Shown: piece by piece, positions 21,165 to 33,772 of the stretch
How the letters are laid out: each line of letters begins with the position of its first letter
How positions within the stretch are numbered: position 1 is the stretch's first letter
Assembly: GCF_947179165.1 (NCBI RefSeq)
Contig: NC_077242.1
Span: 36,019,097-36,083,096, forward strand
Reading direction: 5' to 3'
Origin: Solanum dulcamara
Lineage: Eukaryota > Streptophyta > Magnoliopsida > Solanales > Solanaceae
DNA: 64,000 bases
Notes under the pieces: generated by a model
Database searches by the model: none
Told to the model about the DNA's origin: nothing
The model's input: the letters and a program-made list of their open reading frames with translations, nothing else
Position numbers and translations under genes: made by a program

Positions 21165-24100
21165 TATCATGACCCAATTTCTTAGGTCGCTATGGTGCCT
21201 ACCAATACCTATTGGCAAGTAAGCCTACCCCTTAACCCTTAGCCCAAGGCCAGAGATAACGGGTTATCAACCAGAAGATGCATAAGTAAAGTAAAAGGTA
21301 TATATCAATAAGAAGTAAAAGAACAACTGAACTAAAACATAAGGAACCACCCCAAGACTTGGCATCAGGAGCTCACCAAATCTTTGAATCAAGCTATTCT
21401 GCACTAATCCAAATCAGCGGCAATAACCCATACTATGATCTGTAGGTGTGGAAGTATAGTATAAGTAACAAACGAATAATACTCAGAAGGCATAGACCGA
21501 CTAAGCTCCACAAATAAAGCAAGTATAAGTCATAGGTAATCAGGTTAATATAGCACAACTAAATAGATAAGATCTAATACAAGATATGGAAGTAAATGAC
21601 AATAAAGAGCTATGATAAATAATTAAAGGAGACAAAGTCAAAGAATGTACTTGCACACGCAAGCCATAACCTATTTACAACAAGGAGCAAACTAATAAAG
21701 GATGGAAACAATCACAATTACAGCTAATCACAAATCCTCCAAAGGACTAAACCAATAACAACCCAGACTAAGACACCCTATTGAGAAACTACAAATATGA
21801 CAAGTGATAAGTACATATATAATCAGAAAATAACTGACCGGACGCCCATACCCCCAAAAGGTACAAACATTGACAAAGATACCCCCGACAACTATAAAAT
21901 CGGGGACCAAACCACAAACAAGTATACTGGTGACAGGCAATGTTGATAAATGCAAGTCTGTAGTAAAACTAGTGACATCATCAGTGGCTCTCAGAGATCA
22001 ACAATAAGTGTAGAGACCTACCTCCGGCCCCTAGCTGGCCAAGTGGGACCCATGAAACTCTCTCATCTAGTTTAATGATGGACTAGCCAGAGGGGCCCAT
22101 AGGGGATGGGAGAAGTACGAACACACTGCCTAGGACCAAACCAGGTCTTACATAGATATATAGTATCCCTGTAGTGGTACTGGAGAGTAAGTAGCCAATT
22201 ATTGTAAAAAAGGGCGATGTCGCGCCAGATACTAGTAAAAAATAGTAATCTCAAACTATGAGCACCCTGAAAAGGGCCATCCAGTTAGCCAGTAAACTCC
22301 CAAGGGCATCAGCCAGCTACCAAGAGTAAACCCATGGGCATCGATAAGTCTATTTACATGAGAGAAATGGCATCGATGCACTGCATAGTCAAGTAAAACT
22401 GAGCACATCAGAGATGTATCTGATGCCTCAAGTAGAAAGAGGAGTACATCCTCGATGCTTCATAAGTTTCAAAACATGGGACAAAGTAATACAGATGGTA
22501 CGAATCCTGTTAAAAACTAGTTTTGAAAATGATAAAAGTGTGAGAAATCCTTCTAAAAACAATGGCAAAACTTCATGAGTAAACCGAGATCATACCACAA
22601 AATAAGTGAAAGAGTAACATCGAGTCAAACTATAAAATCAAGGCAAAGGAATTAACCTAGGCTTCAATTTCTCCTCAAAAATTGCCTTGGGACCAATGAA
22701 CCTATATCATATGAAATATATACTAAATAATATCTACTAAAGCCCAGTTAAAGTGGGAGATCATAGCCTACCTCAAAGCTGATCACGCACTCTCTAAATT
22801 CACCAAATTGATGTCAATACGAATGTTTCAACATGAAATTCATATTTTTCGGAGACTGACCCAAAATTGAATCCAAAATAGAATTATTGGACCCACACCA
22901 GGAGTCCTAAATTTGACTCTTTGAAAAGGTGCATTTGACTAAATATACATTTCTAAGAAAATAAAACACAATTTTACACTCGAAAATATGAAAATCAATC
23001 CATGCAATAGTTTCACCATTAATGGAGGAATAAAGAAAGAAAGTAGCCCTTTGTGTAATGATCCTCTCGATCATTTTTTTTGTTTTATTATTTAGAGCAC
23101 TTCTATAGTTACCCACATCATTTATGACCTTCTGGCATAGATAGCTCGATCGACTAGTTATTTATTTGGGATTTATGCTCATTTTCCTATTTTGGAGATT
23201 TTATAACTTTAAAAGTTGACTTCGATCATAACTTCTGGTAAATGACCTCAGAACAGAATTCTAATGGTTCCATCAGGTCCGAAATGGATAAATTAGTCTA
23301 GTAGCATGGTCGGCATGAGTATCGAGGTAATTGGTACAAGTTTGGGGCTATTTAACGCTTTTGCCTTTGAAATTCAGCCTATGGTTTACTTTGGTAAATT
23401 TTCTTAGAAATGCACTTAGATAAAAATTCAGATAACGCAATTAGTTCCAAAATATCAATTTTGATCAAGAGCAACCCCTCATTCACTTTGTGAGGCTTTC
23501 AATCTAATAACAAGGCTTGTAGTGGAACTAGGCTCAAAATGACACTTGGGTGTGGGACCCACTTTTTATTTAAATGACCTATATGGGAATTTTGAATGTG
23601 ACATTGAGTCCAAACATCAAATTTTGTGGAGTATCATATAATGATTGCGTGCACAGGGTTCAGAACAAATTCTGAGTACCCCATAGAAGAATTTGGCCAT
23701 GCCAAGTCCATTTTGCACCAGCTGAGTCTGGTGCCGTCACTAAAGTGACTCTTGGTTGCTAAAGCAATTGCCGCTAAAGTGTCTATGGGGTGTTAAAGTG
23801 ACCACGCCCCATGGGGGGTTGTCTCTAAAGAGACCCCTCGCTAAAGCAACATGGTCCACGCTTAAGCGAGACCTGCCTCTTTAAGGTGGTCGCATAAGAG
23901 ACCATCGGTAGGTCCTCTTAACCAACATTTGAGGGTCTTTTTAATGTTAGGATTTTAGTTAAGTGGTCCAAATTTTAGTTCAGTGGTTCTTGAGTATATT
24001 TTGTGAGACTTTTCGCAAGGACCATTGTGGTGTGATTTGTTTTGATCGTGAGAGCTTTGTTTGTGGTAAATTATTATTCCTAGATGTTTCCCCTTCTTTA

Positions 24101-27070
24101 TTTTAGCTTAAGTTTGGGATTTCCAATGCATGTTCATTTCGTGATGTTTTCCAACTCTGAGATGTGTTTCAATTTGTTAATTGAATTTGGGTTGCTATTT
24201 TGGACCAATTTTTGAGGTCAATTTCAAAATTCCAGATGTGGGTCACACATTTCCCCATTTTAGAATTCAAAATTGATTTGTCTCCAAAAATTGTGATTTT
24301 AGTGTCATAACGACCATGTTGACATTGTGAGTTTTGTTTGATAGTGTGGCAATGTTTCGAGGCTGTTCAGAAAGAAAAATCTCTGCCACATTTATTTGGA
24401 GTGCGCATGTTCGACCTATAGATAGGATATGACATTCCTTTCTTTAGATTGAGATGGAATATGTGAAATTATGTTAAGCTAGATGGAATTTGAGTTGGGT
24501 AATGTATCTGTATATCTTCGGTGTTAGAAATCATTTTTAGGCTATTATTGAGTTTTTTGGGTTTTGAAAGCATGCGATCTCTTCTGTTAAAGGTTATTTC
24601 TATCAGTGGCATAGATTTCATATATTTGGTATTGTGGAGCATGATGGCCTTTGTATAGGTTGCTGGAACTTTATTTAGATGCCCCAGAGTCGCTCCAGCG
24701 GGCCTAGATCCTTGCAGAATGGTGTAGCAGAATAGTGTCTGGTAGTTGGACCTTTGCTAGGTGGTGGATTTTCTATGCTGAACAACCTTATCTATAACTT
24801 CTTATGATTACGACTTTCGAGATACGTCGGTGATACTAGACCTCGTGTTTGGCTTATTTTGATTCTTGTTAAATCCTTAGTGATATATCAGTTATTTCAT
24901 TATGGAGGGAATCCTTGGAAATTGTTAGAATCCATTTGAAAAGGAGAGTATTCGGCACCATTAATTAAATCATCTGTGAGCATCCAGGTCCCAATCCCGT
25001 TATTCTTTCTAGAATTCCACCAAGGAGTATCTGAGTTCCAGTCCAAGCCTCTATCGACTTGTTAGTATGGCGAGCATCGGGGTCCCACTCCCGACCTTGA
25101 CCGTACCAATATACTATGGCGAGCATCCGGGTTCCATTCCCAGCCTTGACCACATTGAGAATTTGGGAAAGCATCCGGGTTCAAGTCTCGGCCTCGATCC
25201 CTAGATCATTCATGGTTAATTAATTCTTGGAGATTCTCAGTTCTGTGATAATATGGTTCTTCAGCTCGTGGTATCCCAAGTTCTTAGTTCCTAGCCTTGT
25301 AGTCGTAGATATTTTGTGTACCTGGTAGGCTTAAGGGGGTTCGTTCAGGTTTTATTTAAAATTGTGCACGAGTGTCCTAACTGAGCTTATTGAAGCCCAG
25401 GTGGGTGTAGTTAGCTGTAGTTTTCCTAGATAGAATCTTCCTATTCATATGTATATTTATGTTTCTTACATTAGATTCTTATTATGACACCAGTTTAGTC
25501 TTATTACTCTTTTTCATATTGTTTTTTGCCTTTCCTGCTTAGTTAGCCTATGATGCCTACTCGCAACCTTATATCTGATACTCATACTACACTCTGCATC
25601 TACGTTCCTGAAGCAGGTCCGAGCACCAGTTATCTCCATGGATAGATCGAGTTTGTTGTAGCCAGATCCGTAGACTAGGGTGAGCACATACCGTTTTGAG
25701 ATCATCTTTGTCTCCTTTAGCTTGGATGGCCCGTCTTTTTATAATTTTGAGACTAGCCGATGTTATTTATATTTTTTGTCCACTTTTGGGACTTGTACTC
25801 ATTTCATTGCGGTAACTTCTCTGTATTACTAACTTCCAGGTTCTGGACGGATTTAGTATTTTGTATATATATACTTATCTAGTTTCTCTTTATTTCAGCA
25901 TTCAATTTCTCTTAGTTCTGTTTAGTATTTTCCCCTTATACCCATTACTTGTAAATCCGATTTATGGATTTGGATTACCTACCAAAGGTTATGGTAGGTT
26001 TCATCATGACCTCGATATGATACTTCCCAAAGCTATCCAATACTCCACCATATACCCAGGAACACCATGAACACCCAGGACTTGAAATCGCCTCAATCGG
26101 AGCTTCCAAGCTCAAGAAATTGCATTTTTAAACTTGGCCACATAACTGAAATTCGGGTCACAAGGAGAACCCCAAAGTTGGCAAAAGAGACCTTGAAGTT
26201 CTCTTAAGTGAACCCTTGAAAAGAGGCAGGCCTCGCTAAAGCGATTCCCAGACCATTCAAGCGAGCATAGCTAAAGCAGTGCCCAGGCCGCTTAAGCAGC
26301 AGGCGCCTCAATGGCATGCCTGGCCTAAGTAATGCCCTAGCCGCTTAAGTGAGGGTCGCTAAAGAGATGGCACTAGCATACGCTGCAGCCAAGGCTTTGG
26401 CAAAGTCCAAGATTCTCCAACAGGGGTGACCAGGATTCGTTCATAACCTTATGCATGCAAATGAACTATACTACCCCACCAATTTCGACATTCTAGACTC
26501 CACAACACAATCATAATTTCCATCCAAGGTCATTTAGATTTAAAAAAATAGATCCCACACACAAGCACCACTTTGAGCCAAAATCCACAAGGAGGCTCGA
26601 AATAAGACTAGAAGTCTCAAAAACCTAACATAAGGTCATTCCAGACCAAACTAGATATTTCAGAGCTAACCAAGCTAATAGAATTTCAATCTGAGTGCGT
26701 TTACCAAGAATATTGACAAAAATCAACCTTAGGTAAAATTTCCAAGGCTAAAGCATCAAATGTCCCCAAACTCGCACGGAATTCCTCGATACTCGTGTCG
26801 AACATGATACTAGCCTAATAAGCCCATTTTAGAGCTGATGGAATCGGTAGAATTCCATTCTGAGACCGTATTCCTATAGTTTTGACAAAAGTCAACCATT
26901 CAAGCTCTAAGATCTCCAAAACAGGGAAACATGAATAAAATCCAAACGACCGATCAGGCGACCGAACTGTCAATCCCAAGCAAGTCATAAAAGACTTGGG
27001 GTTGCTATAGTAAATCTTTAAATGCCAAAAAGATCGAAAAATGGGAAAAATGACCTGGAGGATCATTACA
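21165..27070 (-). repeat. 5' LTR of element G, interrupted by a solo LTR
   Basis: The left part, 21165-23053, matches 14327 to about 16930, and the right part, 26023-27070, matches about 16960-17984 of the other G LTR. Between them sits a plus-strand LTR. Plus-sense start is TATCATGACCC and end is GATCATTACA. Without the insertion the LTR is about 2.94 kb, shorter than its partner mainly through one internal deletion near 22690. Confidence 0.75.
23054..26022 (+). mobile_element. Solo LTR, plus strand, inside the G 5' LTR
   Basis: This 2969-base stretch starts TGTAATGATCCTCTCGATCA and ends near CCTCGATATGATA. It interrupts an alignment that is otherwise continuous with the other G LTR. It belongs to the same broad LTR family as its host but in opposite orientation; it shares phrases such as 'gcctatgatgcctact' and 'catactacactctgcat' with 27541-28389. 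Flanks CTTTG (23049-23053) and CTTCC (26023-26027) match at only three of five bases, so the ends or duplication have decayed. No interior or second LTR is present, hence solo. Confidence 0.65.
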
Positions 27071-27540
27071 AATAATTTCACCACCACTTTTTAGGCCAAC
27101 TAAAACATTTATACAGAAAATTAAAAACTACTCATTTTACAAAATTATGGGCTCAAAATTATAGGCCCAAAATAATGAGCTAACTAACTCTTTGAGTAAT
27201 TTAATACTTACATGTGTTTCAACGTATTCTTAAACTATGCTAAAAATACTAAAATAAATATGAAATAAATTTAATCATGTAAAACATGCAATTTAATGAA
27301 AAATGATGATGTAACAAAAATAAAAATATTCAAAAAAAATCGGCCTGACTGTGACAAAACATTAATTATTAAAATTAACTAAAATTCAAAATAAATTAAT
27401 AAAAAATCTAATATTTTAAAAAATAAGAATAATTACCGATAAATTATTCTAAAATTGCAGAAAAATTTATTTTGAACTATTTAAAGAATAAAAAACTTAA
27501 AATTGTTAATTTTACAAAAGTTGGGCCAAAATTGGGTGTC
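27071..27540. repeat. AT-rich stretch ending in a probable LTR terminus
   Basis: Very AT-rich with no coding signal. It ends GTTGGGCCAAAATTGGGTGTCAA, whose reverse complement (TTGACACCCAATTTTGGCCC) resembles the start of a plant gypsy LTR, so this may be a minus-strand LTR fragment. I cannot find a partner in the window. Confidence 0.35.
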
Positions 27541-28389
27541 AATAGACTCCTTCTTCGCTTTGATTCAAGTCCTTATATCCTATTCGGCTGTGAATTTATT
27601 ATCGGGAACTCAGTTGATTTGGTTTAAGTCCAGGAAAGGTCATTGTAATCTTGGAAGTATCTTTAGGTTCTCTTTGTAGATCTTAACTCTTTTGTGCAGC
27701 TATTGAGCTTATGAGGGTCCATTTGGATTTTACTTGAACTTGCGCACGAGTGTACCCTTCGGGATTATTAGGGTCTGGCTGGGTTTAGTTAGCTGTTCTC
27801 TATTTTCTTGTGTCCTTAGTACACTCGTGTGCATACCTGTTATATTTTCTCACTTGTTCTTGTTTTGTTTAAATTCTATAATTTCATATTACTTTTACTT
27901 TTCCTGCTCAATCGGCCTATGATGCCTACTGGGTACCTGTTAATTTGGTAATCATACTACACTTTGCATATGTATTTGTGATGAAGGTTAGAGCATCAGC
28001 TACCAACATTTAGATCGAGCCAATCGCAGTCTAATTTAGAGACGAGGGTGAGCACATGGCGTCTTGGATTTACATGTCTCCTTCTGTATATACTATGACT
28101 AGTCTATTACTTTTTGAGACAAGTCTTGTTTCTGTGGTCCACTTTTGTGACTTGTATTATTTTTGTAGTTCCTCTGTGCATATGACTTCCAGGTTCTGGA
28201 AGGAATCTTTCATTTGTTTATATATTTTTTGTTTGATTCCACTTTTGTTCCAATAATTTTTGTTATTATTTAATTCTAGTTTAGTTTCTACCCTTAATCA
28301 CATTACTTGTAGTTCCAAGATACGGGTCAGCTTACATACTGGTTTGTTATAGTAGGTGCCATCATAAATCGAGAAATCAGGTCATGACA
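27541..28389 (+). repeat. 3' part of an LTR related to the solo LTR at 23054-26022
   Basis: The order of shared phrases matches about 25230-26022: a 'gcgcacgagtgt' segment, 'tagttagctgt', 'cggcctatgatgcctactgg', 'catactacactttgcat' and 'gacgagggtgagcacat'. It ends GGTCATGACA at 28389. The first two thirds of the LTR are missing. Confidence 0.65.
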
Positions 28390-28932
28390 TCCTAGAGCAT
28401 AACTAGGAGAGATGCCCATGAGTTCCTTCTTGAGTGGAGAAGATAGTAGATCGGCGTCTTAAGCACTGGCAGAGATGAAGTGACCAATTAGACGATAACT
28501 AGTATGTCTCCCATCCCTCCTTGTCCTAGTTTCACCTCACCTTTAGCTTTTGATATTGGATGGTTGTTGGCCCAGTTAAGGCTTGTATCAAATAATTTAC
28601 ATTTCTGTATTTTTTTCTAGTTTTAGCTAATTTGACGTATCATTGGTGGCACTTGAAAATATATTGGCCTTGTTTTTTACATGGATTGTATAAAAATGAT
28701 CTCTTTTTGTACAATTTGAATATGTATTAGTTGAATAGGTGAAGTATCAAAACTAAGACTTAGTTTATGCCCATTACCTTATTTCCTTTGTTGTGATGAG
28801 ACTCGTTTGTTGTAGAAAATTTCTCTATGGAGAACAGGGCCTCATCATGGCAAACCTTAGTGACCTCAATAGCTTCACTATAACAGACACTTTAATAAAA
28901 CTATTCTGTGGCAACTTAAGAAACCTGTCTAA
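28390..28932. other. Unassigned sequence
   Basis: No element or gene recognised. Not obviously repetitive within the window; short open frames only. It could be older host intergenic DNA left between insertions. Confidence 0.35.
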
Positions 28933-29165
28933 CTACGGTATAGTGAACACCTCATTGTTATAGTGAACACCTCTTCACTATAGGAAAGTTTGATATAGCG
29001 AACACTCTTCATTATAGCAAAGTTAGATATAGAGAACACTCTGCTCTATAAAATAGTTTACTATAGTGAACAACTCTTCACCATGAAGAGAACCACTTCG
29101 CTATAGCAAACACATCTTCACTATAGCGAACACCTCTTCGCTATAGCAAAGTTCACCACAGCGTA
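28933..29165. repeat. Degenerate minisatellite of TATAGYGAACACCTCTTC units
   Basis: About nine to ten diverged units built on CTATAGCGAACACCTCTTC and its variant CTATAGCAAAG, spaced roughly 20-28 bases. Units alternate 'gaacacctcttc' with 'gcaaagtt' segments. No open frame is associated. Confidence 0.75.
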
Positions 29166-29902
29166 AGGCAATTGGTATCACAATATCCCAAAAATAACAC
29201 TTTTGATTTCTTAGTCTCACTACCAAAACCCCAACTACATTCACTTAATGACTTCACTCAACAAAATAGTAGCGATCGAGGTCAACACTTGATTTTTTCG
29301 TCATATCCCAGTTGAAATCCCCCAGATACCAATTGGATGCATATAACGTTCTAAATCAAAAGTTCATATAGATATCCCCAAACTAGTTGAAATACCAATT
29401 AGAATCATCCAGATACTATTTGGACTCAACTCAGAATTTTGATAAACTATAATGGAATGAAAGGAGAAAATGAAAAAGAAACTTTTGAGATGCCTGATAG
29501 CCTCCTGACGATTTGATATGGATGTCATATCAATTTGTAGGACTCTATTTGAAAAGTATAAGAGATTCTAATAGAGTATAGGCATAAGAAAGATAAAATA
29601 ATGTAAAAGGAAAAATACTTTCTACTTAAGGATGGAGTAGGTAGAAGTTGTTAATGAGTGACCTCCATCCCTACACTTTAAAAAACCTAAAATACACCTA
29701 CACCAATAAAAGGTGTAGAAAAAATAGTATAAGTACACCACACATATTGGTAAGCATCCTAAGACGACCTGGATTAAATCAATGTAATACATTACAAATC
29801 AATAGGAACAACATATTATAGTAGAATTAATAATTCTTCATATTACATATTACCCTTCTACCTTATGCCTTGAAAGAAGATTGAAAATTCATTTCACATT
29901 TG
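29166..29902. other. Unassigned sequence
   Basis: AT-rich, no coding signal or repeat partner recognised. It ends in the five bases ATTTG, part of the probable target duplication of the solo LTR that follows. Confidence 0.35.
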
Positions 29903-32900
29903 TGTCACGGTCCGAATTAGGGCCATGATAGCGCCTACTATAACCCCGAGTAGGCAAGCCAAACCCAAGTCAAGTATAAGTCAAATCTCAATCTAATTAA
30001 ATAATTAATAACATAAGAAAGCGAAAGAAAAAGAATATAATAAAAGAAAAGTCGGGCCAGAGTATAGATATGTAAATACGATACAAAATATACAAAAGGC
30101 CGATAGTGACCAAAAATGATGAACTGACACTAGACCAAACCCCAAATCTGATGTCACCTATACAAGAGCTACTAAGTACAAAAGATGACAATATATATAA
30201 ATATACAATACAGAATTGACTGTCCAAAATAGAAAATACAAGTCAGAGCAAAAGAGATGGAATGTAGCAAGTCTCTGAATGCCGGGAGCTCACCACAATC
30301 CAGATCTGACACTGCTACGGATGATCAGGCACGTGTTGGGGATGGCTCGAACTGGGAGATGTATCAAAAAGATGTAGAAGTGTAGTATGAGTACCAAAAA
30401 ATGGGGTACTGATTAGACATTATAGGTCGACAGAGTTTAGAAAGAATAAATATATAATAAGTGGCACAATGATACTAATAATAACAAAAGAGAAGCATGA
30501 CACTATGACTGCATGGAAAATAGGTATGGGAAGATCATACAGTAGTTAAGTAAATCCAAACAATCATGTAATCTTATCAATAATCTCAACCCATAAAATA
30601 TCGAAAGAATGCACAAATGTAAACTCGTAGTTATGGCTCAAATATCCTCCAAAAGTATCATGAAGTGCCCAAAATTCACACCTTGAGCTTCACAATAATA
30701 GAAAGAATAATAGTAACTCAAATATGTATCAGCAGGCCGCTCGGAATCCACACCTCAAGCTTTTCAATAATAGAAATAATAATAGTAACTGGATATATAT
30801 CAGTGGGCCGATCAAAATTCACACCTCGAGCTTCTCAATAATAGTGATGATAATAGTAAACCAAATATGTATAAATGGGCCACCCAAAATTCACACCTTG
30901 AGCTTCTCAATAATAGAAATAATAATAGTAACCCAAATATGTAACAACGAGACACCAGAATTCACACCTCAAGTTTCTCAATAATAGTACTGATAATAGT
31001 AACTAGAATATGTATCAACGGGCCGCTTGAAATTCACATATCGAGCTTCTCAATATGAAATTCCATATATAAATTAAATATCACTGGTATTTCCTTAATA
31101 AAAACCTTACCCTTATTCATCATTCAAAAGTCTTAATCTCATCATTTTATTCTTTTTTTTAAAAAAGGGTTTTTAACTCTGGCAAGGCAAATCAGTACAA
31201 GTAGTATGTTCAAAATCATATATCATTCAAGATGAGTAAAAATCCCGTCAAAGGCTCCAAATTGCTAACCTGAGATTCTGGTATACCGAAAGCATGGACT
31301 CGGTCCCAACATTTCAATATCAAAGGAAAACAAGATACAAGCATAAGCCAAAATTCACAACAAGTGGCAACCAAAATCAAAAAAGTCAAACCATGATATC
31401 CTTAGTCCAAATCACCTAGAAGCGAGTTCTAAGGATTCTAAGTGATGTAAAACAATCAAGATATCAGCTAGACTAAGGATCCAACAACTAAAACCCGATA
31501 CTAGTCATAAACGATGATCATCGACTCCGAATTGCTCAATGGGATATCAACACCTAAATCACCAACCTAATCATGGGTTACTAATCAAAATAGACCAATT
31601 CTAACATAGCCAAATATAACAAAAGTCAGCCATAACCTACCTCAAGATAGAATCGCACCCGAATCACTAAACTTCAGCCTTTTCTTTTCGAGCCGCCTCC
31701 AAATGATGCCACTGTATCAAATTATCAAAGAACACATCAAAATAAAGCCAACAATACCCATATTACTATAATTAAAAACGAAACTAAAATTGGGTCAAGG
31801 AACTTGCACCTCAAAATAGGAATATTCCGAGCACTGAAAGAGCTCAAACAACCCCACCAAATTCAAGACCTTGAATAGTTCAAAAATTTCAAGAAACAAC
31901 AAAATTTAGCAAAACATACAAGGTTTTTAAGATGATAAAGAATCCCAAAACATCTTCGCAAGAATTTTGAACACACTCGAACAAAAATGATAGAAAATAG
32001 TGAAGAATTTCTTTTCAAATCACTCTTTTTCTAAGTCCCAAAGTGGGACTTAGACTGCTAAAAATGGGCATTTAATTCACTGAAGTCAGTGAATTTGTGC
32101 ATCCCAATCGCGAATTGGGCCTTGCGATCATGAGGTCTGATTCGGTTAACCCATTGCAATCATGATGGTCGATCACATGATCACGATGCCTAGGTTTCAA
32201 GCCTTCCCAATTATGGACCCTTGGGTCGCGAACGAGATGAACAAAAGTTTTTGCACAATCAGTTCAGACCAGTTGAACTTTGGAGAAATGAGATTGTTTT
32301 ATGGGGGTCCAGAATTCATTCGGAACCCCACGAACACAAACGGGCTATGCTACCCAACTAGAAATGGTATTCCAGACTCAGTATAATTGGTAGATTTTCC
32401 AACAGAGGTTGTTTCGTTGAAATGTTGACCAAAGTCAACACTTTTCAAAGAAAGAATTCAAAATGCACAAACGGCCTAAAACTCATTCCGAGCACCTCAA
32501 GAATTGAACCAAGGGTCGTTCTATACCAAACTCAGTATTTTAGAGCTAATTGTGCAGACAGAATTTTCATCGAAGTGCGTTTACTCAAAAAGCATACCGA
32601 AGTCAAACTAGGACAAAACTTTAAAGTTCAAATGAAAAATCGCACAAACTCAAAATGAAGACTCCAAAACCCAAACAAACCTTCCTACTAGACCAAAATG
32701 GACCATTCAGAGCTGATGGAACCATCAGAATTCTCATACGATGCTCGAATCTCTAGATGTTGAATACAGTCAACTCTTTCAAACCTTAAGCCTATAAAAT
32801 GGCCAAATCATCTCAAAACTCAATCGAACACCTTGGGGAGCATTCCACCCATCCTAACCTTACACAAGAGCTATGAAGAAGCTACGGAAAGGGGTAAAAT

Positions 32901-32946
32901 GATAAAAACACATAAAAGTTTAAAAATGACCTTTCAGGTCATTATA
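29903..32946 (-). mobile_element. Solo LTR, minus strand, with near-perfect target duplication
   Basis: Plus-sense it starts TGTCACGGTCCGAATTAGG and ends CTTTCAGGTCATTATA; on the minus strand it starts TATAATGACCTGAAAGG, aligning with the G and E LTR starts (TGTAATGACCT). It is 3044 bases. Flanks are ATTTG (29898-29902) and ATTTC (32947-32951), four of five matching. No interior follows on either side, so it is a solo LTR left by recombination between LTRs of one element. It contains a 72-bp tandem array and a GATCATG-rich word island (32100-32200). Confidence 0.75.
30674..31055. repeat. 72-bp tandem repeat inside the solo LTR
   Basis: Unit starts (ATTCACA or ATCCACA) lie at 30674, 30746, 30817, 30889, 30960 and 31032, giving periods of 72, 71, 72, 71 and 72. 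Each unit contains 'cacacctcgagcttctcaataatag', 'ataatagtaac' and 'atgtatcaacgggccgc' in variant form. The last copy is partial. Confidence 0.9.
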
Positions 32947-33772
32947 ATTTCTTAACTCACTCACTATTCTTGTCGTTAACACTATTCACAATTGCATGTA
33001 ATTAAACAAAGTTTTTACATATACCACAATTAAATATCATTATTAACACCATTCCACACCACTCTTTTCTCAGTTTACTATTAGCTAAACTATCAACTTA
33101 ATAGTCTTAATCATTACTACTTATTATGGATATTTTATACAGACCCCAAATTCAACCCAACATCGCACCACTCATCGTCATTTAAAATGATAACAATGAT
33201 ACATCAAAACAAGAATCAATTCAGCTTTATCATGATCGGTATCACAGAGCCTTTTTCAATATTCTAGATGTGGAACCTCATGGGAACTAACCTTGGTTCT
33301 TCTCTGCCATCTTTTTCTCCTAATCATACTCAATCAACTACCAAAAAATGAGTAATCACATAATTATTAAACCATAACCAAAAAATATAAGCAGTTATTT
33401 ATACATTTTAACTTACCTTTTTCTAATATTTTCCCTTGACAAATACTAAGCAAGCAATCATACACAATTCCATAATTATCAGCAGTAAAAAATATGTACA
33501 TATCTTGTTAACATATCATAATTATCAAGCTCATATCAATTGATCACCCATAATATAATAATCATCAACATGCTCATCAAAAATTAGAAGTCAATAAGTC
33601 ATGGTAATCATAACCACATTGACCCTGCAGTTGTATAAGCCTTGCATCTTACTAGTTCCCTCAATCACCTACTCAATAACAACAACTCCGTCACTCATAT
33701 GTACACACATGCTGAGGGATTTTAATCTTGCTTATTTAGTCATGAACCGTAAGGGATCGTAGGAGCCTATCA
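32947..33772. other. AT-rich unassigned spacer
   Basis: No gene, LTR end or tandem repeat recognised. Ends near ATCGTAGGAGCCTATCATGACCC where an LTR-like sequence begins. Confidence 0.35.

Larger units (their letters stand above)
14327..27070 (-). mobile_element. Element G: LARD-like (non-autonomous) LTR retrotransposon, minus strand
   Basis: Two same-orientation LTRs (14327-17984 and 21165-27070, the second interrupted) flank an interior of about 3.2 kb. A primer site sits at 21149-21162, inside the right LTR on the minus strand, so transcription would run right to left. The five flanking bases are TATAA on the left (14322-14326) and AATAA on the right (27071-27075), four of five matching, which supports a single insertion. 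I recognised no RT, RNase H or integrase motif in the interior on either strand. Long LTRs plus a noncoding interior fit a LARD. Alternatively it is a gypsy element so decayed that pol is unreadable or deleted. Confidence 0.65.

Noticed and set aside
28390..28932. A host gene exon
   Set aside because: Stops in every frame and no splice-bounded open stretch or family motif could be supported.
28933..29165. A CRISPR array, suggested by regularly spaced short repeats
   Set aside because: The setting is a plant nuclear genome, units are diverged and contiguous with no unique spacers, so it is a minisatellite.
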